A stretch of DNA of 64,000 nucleotides, taken from the NCBI RefSeq assembly GCF_905404315.1, contig NC_066293.1, positions 697,001-761,000 of the forward strand, written 5' to 3'. This DNA comes from Leptidea sinapis (taxonomy: Eukaryota; Arthropoda; Insecta; Lepidoptera; Pieridae). The position numbers and the translations under genes are program-made. Numbering within the stretch: position 1 is the first letter of the stretch; each line of letters begins with the position of its first letter. Below the pieces are notes generated by a model, which had not been told where the DNA came from, did not search any database, and saw only the letters and a list, made by a program, of their open reading frames with translations. Below, in pieces: positions 12,701 to 24,700 of the stretch.

Positions 12701-15700
12701 ACATATTTTATTTCATAGGTAAATTACATTTCACTTGAAATATGTCATTTTTTTCGTACAGCTCATTCGGAAGGCAGATTTCCTTAGAGAAGAACTAGCA
12801 AGAAACTCTAAGGTTGCTCTTTTCAAAACAGATTAGCTTGTTTTCGAGTCCCTGTTTTGAATACAATTTTCAAATCATTTCAATTTCAATACATTATGCA
12901 AATTCAATAAGTTAAGAGTAGATCAGATATTATGATATATTCTTCTAGTGTTTAATTATGTAGGCAGTGAGAGTCTTGTTACCTCAGGACGCAGGACGCT
13001 ACGTGTGTGTCTCAGACGATTAGTTGTTAGAAAGACGCTGCAGCTGGAGGCTGCTGGTAGTAGCACTCCCGGACTACTGACACTTACCATCACGTGAACA
13101 TTTGGTATTGATGATAACTGTTATGACGTACAAGTCAGCCGCCGGGACTGAACGAGAATCGTTTGTGTATTGAGTAACATGTTTATGTACAAAGTTTGTA
13201 TGTAAATTGTTTGTTTGTAGTTACAACTGTCATTTCAAGAAGTCTACCAAAAATAATTCAAACAGCGGTTCTGCGTTGAATGTCATGTCGTAAGTATAAA
13301 TAGGCACCATGTATCACTCGGGATGAGTGCGGTACTCGGACGTATGCACCCTCGTTACGAGCAGCTACTTTCTCGATTGTATCATAAATATTTGAAAAGG
13401 ATATAAATAAAACACATAATAAGGCGGGTGGATGTTCATCCTCGTATATTTCCGGTGAGTTATATCTCAGTGTGTGTTGCGGCGGTACCAGAAGCGTGCG
13501 CGGTAGTCGTCGCTGCACGTGAGGAAGGCGGGCGCCGTGCCCGAGTGGACGATGTGTCTGAGGACGAGGGAGACACGACATTGAGAGAGAAAATATAGTA
13601 TTGAGATCACTGCTGGAACGTAGCCCTTCATCAGAGCCAGGGCCAGTCTACAATACACTTAATTTACTAAATTTATTTCCTGCAAATATTGGCAAAATAA
13701 GTCAGCAGTGAATTGTCAATTTTCATACAATTGTGCACAGGCGAGGTCGCCCGACGACAGGTGATCACTGGTACTCAAACTCTCCGGTTCAGGGTGCAAA
13801 CTGATTATGGAGGAATGCTATGAGGGTGTGAAAGTGAAACTCTTCGGAACTGATCTTGCTGCCGATTCTTTAAAAGAAACATATCTTAAAAGCCGGCAAC
13901 TCTCAAGAGAGTCACACTCACCTGACGGCACCGTTGTGCCCCAGTGACATGAGCTGGCAGCGACTGGCGCTGCGCGAGTGCCACGTGCACAGCGACGTGG
14001 TGGCGGCGTCCGGGAACAGCACGTAGTCCTCCGAGTGGTTGAAGATGGCCTGCGCGGGGTGCTCCTGCTTGCCTGAGGAGGACGTGTAAATAACTCCTAT
14101 TGGCTCCTTCCTATTGCTATATGACTATAGGCTTATAAAATTATTATAATTATGGATGTTATTGATTAGAAAATGCCTACCTATTATAATAATAGAAACG
14201 ACGCATCTACCAGGCATGTAAACAATGGAATGTACGGTCCGTTCTTGTAAACCCGGTAATGTAGAAGTAACGTACCTGTGGTCCCCGCTCCCGTGTACTG
14301 GATGAGACAGCGACTGCTGGCCAGCTCCCACAGCTTGATGGAAGAGTCCAGCGCTGACGTCAGCAGGTACTGCATACACACACACACACATGGGACACTT
14401 GAAATAGTTTAAATCAAAGTTGGAAGACACGGTACATGTTATCAACGCACGTAGTTTTAGTTTATCATCTAAAAGCAGATAATCCAGCAAATAATGCGTT
14501 ATAAATATCCAAAACTATTGGCAGCTTATTAACTTGTTCCAAGAATATGTCATGATGACTAAGAACACATAATTTTTAAGGTACTTCCAACTAGTGTTCA
14601 AATTTCGTACCTTGCTGTTCCTGGTGAACTCGACAGAGCAGATCTCGGAGCCCTCGTGCGCGCTGATGAATGTATTGAAGCAGCGGTTGGAGACGGTGTC
14701 CCACAGCTTTATGCTGCCATCAGCACTGCCACTCGCGAAGTACTTGCCGTTCGGAGAGAACCTTTATACATACATATTTAAAAAAATATTCGAAACTTCG
14801 CTAGGGGAAATGATTAAGGCCAATTATTCAATGATCCTTCAATGAGAATACAGTTTCTAACAAATATGAAACAAAAATTGTGCAGGATCTGATTAGAATT
14901 ATATGGAATGGAGTAATAATTTTATGATAGTCGTCATTGATGGCTGTCATTTTTGAGATTTAACTTTGAATAGTGAATGAAGGTTGTAGAGCTCACTTGA
15001 TGCAGTTGACTTGTCGCTTGTGGTGGTGCGAGAGGATGGGGCACACGAAGCACTGACCCGTGGTGACGTCATACAGCCGGATGACAGGGTGCGTGGTGGA
15101 CGCTATGATGTGGTCACCCAGCGGGTGGAACGCCACGCACAGCACCGGCTCAGCATCCTAAAAAAATCCCAGTACTGGTTCATCCGGCTCGAAGGACCAT
15201 AAACAAAATAAAATCAAAACTGATTCATTTAGACCAAAAAAAAATAGGTTATAAATCTCAAAGTTATACATTTTACCATTTACCAGAACTTCAGAAAAGT
15301 TGAGCATGAGAGAAGTAGTAAGAAACTTACAGCAGAATAAATATACACAGATTTAAAATTGATTTAGAATATTTCATCTTACACGAGTTAATTTAAAAAT
15401 TAAAGTGAGTTATTATGTACATTCATAATCCACACACACTGTAAATATAACTATATGAATTATAAGCACAGCTCGTACACGTGCTAGTGATGCTGGATAA
15501 AACAGCACTTGAGTTTCGCAACAATGGTTTGTGAACAGATTCATACCTAATTGAAATGCATTTCATAAAACACAAAACTTATGATGATGTGATGTGTACT
15601 TTTTACTTTTGAGGTAATTCAAGAAACTTGAGAAGATTATAAAGTGTTAAACTGGAGATGTTTGTTTTATAAAATATTAATAAAAATCAATTCGAGTCCG

Positions 15701-18700
15701 TTACGTGACGACTGCGAAGGTAGACGTGGTGAACCACGTATTTCTTTAGATTGTCTTCAGAACCCACTGGTCCTGGTGTTTCCCAACTTCGTATTAAACC
15801 GTTGTGCTCTCGACGTCCATACGTTTCGTATTTTAGTTTAATAATCTGAAAAGGTGGCAACCTTACCTAAGAGAAGATCACCTCACCGTAATGCTCTTGT
15901 ACGCTTTCTTAGCGGAAGCCTTTGTGATGTCGAACAGTTTGATGCAGCAGTCGCGCGAGGCCGACACCAAGACCTGCTCCCGCGGGTGGAAGTCCAGCGC
16001 CGTGATCTCGTCCGTGTGGTCGTACCTGCCGACAACTTGACACCATCACTAACACTCGCGCGAGGGTGACGTCACACAATGGTTCAGAGCGGCACTCACA
16101 AGGTCCTGATGACGGGGTGTCCTTGCTGCTCGCGGCCCGCCTCCACCTCCTCGGGAGCCGACTTGGCCAGCATCCGCTCCACGTCAAGGATCTGCAACAG
16201 TAAACAATGATAGCTTAGCTACAGATGCAGGCATATGAGCTTGAAGAAGAGCTTTCATCATCATTATTTGAGCCGGCAGAAGTGCCCACTGGCACAGCCC
16301 GGGTACGGTGGCTCAGGCAGCAGGTCAGTGACGTACCTTGATACTGGCGTCCACGCTGCCGGTGGCGACCAGCTGGCCGCCGAGCTATGTGCCCACTGGC
16401 ACAGCGCGGGTACGGTGGCTCAGGCAGCAGGTCAGTGACGTACCTTGATACTGGCGTCCACGCTGCCGGTGGCGACCAGCTGGCCGCCGAGCTATGTGCC
16501 CACTGGCACAGCGCGGGTACGGTGGCTCAGGCAGCAGGTCAGTGACGTACCTTGATACTGGCGTCCACGCTGCCGGTGGCGACCAGCTGGCCGCCGAGCT
16601 ATGTGCCCACTGGCACAGCGCGGGTACGGTGGCTCAGGCAGCAGGTCAGTGACGTACCTTGATACTGGCGTCCACGCTGCCGGTGGCGACCAGCTGGCCG
16701 CCGAGCTATGTGCCCACTGGCACAGCGCGGGTACGGTGGCTCAGGCAGCAGGTCAGTGACGTACCTTGATACTGGCGTCCACGCTGCCGGTGGCGACCAG
16801 CTGGCCGCCGAGCTATGTGCCCACTGGCACAGCGCGGGTACGGTGGCTCAGGCAGCAGGTCAGTGACGTACCTTGATACTGGCGTCCACGCTGCCGGTGG
16901 CGACCAGCTGGCCGCCGAGCTATGTGCCCACTGGCACAGCGCGGGTACGGTGGCTCAGGCAGCAGGTCAGTGACGTACCTTGATACTGGCGTCCACGCTG
17001 CCGGTGGCGACCAGCTGGCCGCCGAGCTATGTGCCCACTGGCACAGCGCGGGTACGGTGGCTCAGGCAGCAGGTCAGTGACGTACCTTGATACTGGCGTC
17101 CACGCTGCCGGTGGCGACCAGCTGGCCGCAGGCGCTGAAGGCGCCGGCACGGCACGCCATCTTGTGTGACGTCACGTACGCCGTCTCGTAAGTGGCGGGC
17201 TCGGGCGCGAGCGAGGACGCGTCCATCTCGAACTCCAGATCTACGACGAACATCATGTTCATGTTCTATACATATGGGCGGTATATTTTGTACCTAAGTG
17301 TGTTGAATGAATGTGATGGACAGCAAATTCAAGAAGAAAATTAAAAATTCGTTAATTATGTCAAAAATGTCACTTATAGCCATTTACAATCACTTTGAAA
17401 GAAATGTTTGTGAAGTGAAGTTTGAAAGTCTTTTAAATCCATATATCATCTTCATTTTATCATAAAATCACTGCAATAAGATGGACAAAAAAACGTTAAA
17501 ACAGCTTAAAGTACAGTATTTACACTCACTGATATTACATGTAAATTGTATCCACATAATAATTATTTTATTAGGAAATATATATAAAATTAAACTTTTA
17601 TTACCAACAAAAGCAAAGTTCCCAAAGAAAGGATGATATTAATGTATATTATTATTATTATTACTGTAAACATTTTAAGTAAGAAGAGAGATAATATATT
17701 GTAATTGAATTAAATTTTAATTTTCTTTTTTTTTCTTTATTGATTTAGGGGCTGTTAAACCTTTAATTTTCTTGTGAAAATATATAAATATATAGAATTC
17801 CTGTAACAGCACTGGTAGGGCTAGCAACAGAAAACTTGTTTATTACCAAGGCCTGTGGTGCCCAGAAGATGCTCAGCACCACTGGAGGCCGCGAGACGGT
17901 CCCGTCTCTCCGGCTCATGCTGCAGTCCCACCATCATGACATTTAGAAGTCTGAAATTTTTTAAGGATAATATTATCATTTAACTTGACTCCAGGCAATT
18001 CCAAGTGCAAACTCAACAATGTTTGTATTTGGAATGGACTGCAAGTGTTGTGACATCCCAGCATAAGACAGACAGAGGTATCATGTTAAGTAAAGGTATG
18101 TTAGTGCTACCATCTATGATGATCTGGTAATAATAATACATTCTGTGTGAAAGATTTAAGTTGAAGTTCTTAAAATGATTGAATATCTTGATATATAAGT
18201 CATTCTATTTGATATATAATTGTAAAAGTAATGTAATACATTAGTAAAACGTTTTTCAACCACTTGATTTTGCATCAAATAAAGATAACATTGGCACTAA
18301 TACCTCCACATAGACTGAGAATATACTTCCAAACCAAAATTTATGTTTTTGTATTTCTTTGCAGGTGTGAGTTGGTTTCTTCACTGTAATAAACTTAATA
18401 ATATTAAACTGATTCAATATTAATTTAAATTGAAAACACAATAATATACTACATATGGATCTTAGTCCTAACGCTACTGAGTGTTAATGTAACTACTAAC
18501 CTATCACTGGGTGGACATGGTGGGTCTGCATGCACCGCAGCTGACAATGATGCTGCAATAGGCTGGTATCCATCATAGTACAGCTGACTGAAATATAACG
18601 ACAAGAATAAACCAAATAATGTCTCATATGTTAAAAATTATTATAAAAGTGCACCACAAATCCATATCTATTTTATTTATGTACTAATTTGGAAAAGTAA

Positions 18701-21700
18701 ATCAAGCTATACTTAGTTAAATGTGATTATAATATAAACTCAATATACACAATATGTGGAATATTAAAGTCAGTCTAAGTTGAGGGACCTTTACGAATTT
18801 ATTTGTTACATTTAATTTACTACCTTATATAGTATGTAGTTATATAAAATAAGAGTACAATGTTTATACATTATAAAATATTTATTATAATGTCACTAGG
18901 ATACATTTTATCAAATTATAACCAAAATATGTTGCAGTAACCTGTTAGCTAAAAATACAATGAAAATACAATAAGGATTTCTACATAGAAACATTGGATA
19001 TACTTTTTATATAATTATAAATGTGGAAAACTATTTATCAAAAAAGTTTTGGTTATGTTTGTCTATAAATATCTGTTTACCTGATAATCATACGATAAAG
19101 CAACTCTCTATTCTTCACAACGTTCTTTGTATCAATATCACCTGTAGTTTCCTTCATTTTATTTTAATACTAAACTTATGAGATAAACAACTAAGTTACG
19201 ATTTCTCAATAATAAAAAAACACCAACAGTGTACACCGGCAAAATACAAACACAACGAATTACGAAAGTCCAAATAGGTGCTGACTGCTGATTGTTTTGA
19301 CTTTTGACGTTTGGTATAACTAATAATTATTGTCAAAAACTTCTTTGTTACTTTGACAGATTTAAAATATCTATGGTGATGCAATATTTACAGTCACACA
19401 AAAAATATGTAACACCGATCCTTGTCAATTCGTGACAATGAGTGGTTAGACTAGTGAGATCCTGAAACAATCATTCTAAAATCAATACAAGCGTTCATGC
19501 GCCATGGGCTAAGGCTATAGATAATACACATAAATAGAGGTTACTGTCCTGCGACTTGCGAGTAATGTTTAATGCGATTTCACTGAACACGGGCGCTAAT
19601 ACGTTTGATGTGCAATCATTGCACTGCAATGTGCTTTAAAAATATCGTAGACACCGCTGTTTAAGTAACTTTGTTTGGTAAAAGCTAAGCTCAAATCTAT
19701 AAATTTACATCATAGTATCAACGTTTACTAATTATAAAATTTACATACTAAAAAAACCATTCGATATTGAAATATCATCAGAAATGCGTAACACGTGAAT
19801 TTCAAGCGTTTTATTAAAGTGAACAATAATTTAAATTCATATTTAGGTACACTTATAATATAAATCCCACAACTTTTTGAAATTTACAACAAACAGTGAT
19901 ACGTACTACAAATTAAAAATAACTAAGTAGGTACCTACTTACCTAGGCACTTGTATATTTATTCCAGTTGTTATGCAACCTACCTGAATCTCGTTACACA
20001 TCCCAATTTAAAACTATTTGGCGATTTGCTAATCATCCCGCCGCTCTCACCTCTCGCCTGGAGATGTCGCGCGTGCGACACAAGTACATCTCACCTATAA
20101 CTGTACTGTGTGTATCACAGTGCAGTTATAGGTGATATTTACGTTGTTACCTGCCTTGGCTGACCGGCTTCAAAAATAACAATAGTTGAAACTAGAATTA
20201 AATTAATTAGATTGTATAAAATTACGCAATTGTTTTTTACTTTTTAATGCATATTATATTTATTGTTTTGCAATAGTTCTTTTGAGGTCGGTTCTTTTTG
20301 TGTTAAAAAATTTAAATTTAAAATCTAATGTAAAAATACAGTCACAATTACACGCGTTTTAGTCCTTTGAAAGTGTTTAAATAAAAAGTTTATTTATAAA
20401 TAAGAATTCACTTCACCTTCTTGGAGCTCCATTATTTCCTGTTTCAATTCCAACGATCTTAGATATCATATTAAAAAAATTAATAACGTTTCGGACAGAT
20501 TTTATTTTATTTATTTATTTATTTATAGCTTTGTTTCCTTACATCTATACATTAAGATATTTACTTATAAATTGTATTTGTTAGTATTCACTATTTTAAA
20601 TAAAAATATAAATTTTGTTATTATAATTAGTTATTAATTTCGACATAAGGACCGCCTTTAGCAGTAAAAGCCTCCTCCATTGATTTCCACTTGTTCCTGT
20701 CTCTTGCAATTCTTGTCCACATCTTTCCTGCTGTTTCTACTATGTCATCGCTCCATCTCTTATTAGGCCTGCCTTGATTTCGTTTCCTATTTATAGGGTA
20801 CCAATTCGTTACTACTTTGGACCATCTTTCGTCTTTTGTTCTTTGTATATGTCCAGCCCATTTCCATTTTAAACGCAGAACAGATAAGGCTACATTTTTT
20901 GATTTTGTTTTATTTCTTATTGTGACATTTTTAATTTTGTCTCTTATTCTTAGCCCCATATAACTTCTCTCAATTCCTCTCTGACAAACTTTAATTTTTT
21001 CTAAGTTTCTATAGGTTAGAGGCCATGTCTGACAAGCGTAAGTGAGGCATGGCATTAAACAGGTCTCCATAGCTTTTGTTTTAAGCTTCGTTGGCAAATT
21101 TGATTTGAAAATTTCCTTCATCGACCAGTATTTATTCCAAGTGCTTTTACTTCTACGTTCTATTTCTTTCTCATTGCAGGATTTGAAGGATATTACATGC
21201 CCTAGGTAAATGTAATCGTCAGCATATTCAATAAATTTTGCATTAAGACTTATAGGTACCTGTTCTCTGTTAGTCATTATTTTTGTCTTGTCTTGATTTA
21301 TTTCGAGGCCCACTTTCTTACTTTCTTGGCAGAGTGAGTTTATCATAAATTGCATTTCTATTGCATCTTCTGAGAATAATACAATATCATCTGCAAACCT
21401 GAGGTGTGAGAGATCTTTGCCGTGAAGTTGGAGCCCTTTATCTTCCCAGTTTAGTGCTCTGAAGACTTCCTCTAAAACAGACGTAAAAAGCTTCGGTGAT
21501 AGCGGGTCTCCTTGTTTTACTCCTCTTCCTATTTTGAATGATGGTCCTGGAGTATCTAATTTAATTTTGGAAGTATTTTTTTCATATATCTCTTTGACTA
21601 TGTCAATGTAATTTGTATTTATGCCTTGCATGGACAGAGCTTTCCAAATTGAGTTATGAGAGATTGAGTCAAAAGCTTTGCTGTAATCTATGAAGCATAT

Positions 21701-24700
21701 GTATAGTGGTATATTGTATTCACAGTATTTCTCTATGATAATTTTCACTGTGTTGATATGGTCTAATGTCGAAAAACTTTGTAGAAATCCCGCCTGCTCC
21801 ACTGACTGATTTTCGTCCAATCTTTTAGTTAATCGTCTTAATATTGTTTTCGAGAATAATTTGTATATACACGAACTGAGGCTGACGGGTCTATAATTGG
21901 AGATGTCTTTTGAATCGCCTTTTTTGAATAGTAGTACTATATCCGTGCTTGTCCATTGTTTTGGTATCTTTTTCGTTATTAAAATAAGATTAAATAGCTT
22001 AGTTAATGGCCTAATCAGTGTATCTTTTCCAGCAGTGATCATCTCGTTAGTAATTCCATCTGGTCCGGGGCTTTTATCAAGTTTTAACGTTTTTATTGAC
22101 ATTTCTACTTCACTTTCGAGGAACAATGGAATTTCTTCGCATATATTTTGCTTCAATTCAAAATATTCCTCAGGAGATTCTGTCGGCATGTATAGTTTTT
22201 TAAAGAAATTTGTCGCAACTTGTACTAATTCTTTCCTATTTGTGACTACTGCTCCTGTTTCTGCCCGTAATTGATTCATCAGTTGTTTGTTATTACTTAA
22301 ATGCTTGTTTGCCTTCTTGACTGCTCCTGTTTTTTTCAAATAATTTTCTATAATGCCACATCTATATTTTTTCTATTTCTCTCTATTTTCTTTTTAATTC
22401 TTCTATATATTTTACTTAGTTCATGTTTTTCTTCTTTTGTTTTGTTTTCTTTTTCCCTTAATATATGTTTTCGTTCATATAGTTCCATTACCTCTTGTGT
22501 CATTATTTCCTCCCTTCTATTTCGCACTTTCTGTGGGCGTGAAGTAATTTTCACACTCTCTAGAATCATTTTTTCAATACTGTCGTAGTAAGTTTGTACT
22601 GAAGTACTCTCTGTGTCTTCGAATTTAGAAAGATGTAAGCTGTAGTTTTTGCAGTCAAAGTTGTTTGAAAGTTTAGTATTGAATTTACATCTTGACTGCT
22701 TTCTAACATTTATGTTGGTAGTCATCCTTACTAAGCGGTGGTCACTTGGATGTTTTAAGTTACTGATGACATTGCAGTTTAGTATAATTTGCGGCTTGTT
22801 TGTAGCAATGAAATCTATCTCATTTTTAACTGTATTATCAGGTGATCTCCATGTCCATCGTAGCTTATGTGGTTTCTTAAACATTGTGTTCGCTATTTTC
22901 AGGTTGTTTTGAAGACAAAATTGGACAAACCTTTCACCTCTTTTGTTTCGCTTGCCATATCCGTATTCACCCATTATGTTCACTTCTCCATCTCTACGTG
23001 ATCCGATTTTCGCATTCATATCGCCTAAAAGTATTAGGTTTCTTTTGCTGTTTTCAATAATTATTATTAGATCTTTATAAAATATTTCTATTTCTTGTTC
23101 AGTTGAGCTAGAGGTGGGTGCGTATACTTGTGCTATCGAATATACCTTTCCATGAATATCTACGTGAATTATTGCCGCTCTTTCGGATATTCCAATGAAG
23201 CTTACAACCTGAATATTGTTTCTCTTTTTAACCATAAATCCTACTCCGTTTTTGCCTTTTGTTTCTCCATAGCAATACAATTGGTATTCTTTTCGATCTT
23301 CAATCGTATAACCTTGTCGTCTTGTTTCACAGATACCTATTATGTCCCATTTAATATTTTCTACTGCGTGTTCTAATTCTATTATTCGTATCTGGTTCAC
23401 AAGTGACCTTACGTTAAAAGTAGCGATATACAGTTTGTTGTGGCTTTTATAATATTCGTTGGTTAGATTGTCTTTATTTTTATGTTTATTAAGATTGGGG
23501 AAGTTTCTTATTGTTGGAGGGTTTTGGTCTACTGACCCCGCGGTGACCAGCCGTATTGGGGTCGCCTGTTTACATAAATTAGTTTCTGTCTGTTGTATGG
23601 AGGGGGCTTCTGACCTTCATGCTTCCTTAGTATTTGTTATGTATGAAAACATAGAGTTTTTGGTCGTTTTGTGTTTTTTCGGTGCTTGTTTTTTGTCCCT
23701 CCCGTTTTGGGGTTGATCATTTTGTGGAGTGTCATTGTTTACTGTAGTTTTTTGCAAAGGAGATTCTGATAATTGTCTTTTTTTGAAGTTATTTCCTTTC
23801 TTGTTTTCTTTTATTACAATTTTATCGTATTGTATGTATGCCTTATTTCCTTTTTCTATTTCTTTTTGTAATTGTATATTCAGCTCTTTTCTAACCTCCA
23901 AGATTTTGGGAGGGAATTCTTGCTTAATATAGATATTTGTTCCTTCTAGCATTTTTTTATTTTGTAAAATAGTTATTTTCCTTTTAAGAGTAGTGAATGC
24001 AACGGAAATCGGTCTTGGGTTAATTCCTTTCTTTCCTAATCACCTATTTGATTCTATTTCGTATTCTTTAGTGTCTGTTTTCATGTTGTTGCTAACAATG
24101 TCTAAGATTTTTCTTTGAAGTTCGAAATAGGATTTTTCTGTTTCTGGAACTCCAAAAAAAGGAGGTTTTTCTGAACGTTGCATTTTTCTAATTCATATAA
24201 TCTCTTTTCTTGGGAATTTACCTCTACACGCAATTTTTCGACATCCTTGTTCAAGTTTTCCAATTTCTGGTCTATGTGCGACTTAATATTAGAAGTAATT
24301 TTATCCTCACATTGTGCTAATTGCATTTCCATTGATGATAGTCTTTTTTCTATTCCAGTTTTCATTTCCAAAATAATATTTTTTAATTCTTCCATTTTAT
24401 TAACTTATATTTCAGTTGTTATAAATATATTTTTGCTTATATTTAAATATATTCTCACAATCTATTTTACAGTATGTACATTTAACCATTCAAGAAAGAA
24501 AAATAAAAAATAAAACCCTTTGCCGACCGAGATTAGAACTCCCGCCTTCGCGTTAATCGTCCAACTTTTTCAGTTCGTGCGTATAACCATTCATCAAACG
24601 ATTCAATGACAATTACGTTGAATTAGCAGTACTATAGTTTTAAAAGTCACTGTGAGGGTAATTTTAAAAATGGACGGTCATTAATAGCACATTAAAAATA

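Noticed and set aside
14125..14490. 121-codon - strand frame
   Set aside because: It is CstF50 exon 9 read through into flanking introns; the spliced model is better supported.
24520..24600. Possible tRNA-like sequence in the RTE 5' UTR
   Set aside because: Only a weak B-box-like GAGTTCTAATCTC and no cloverleaf.
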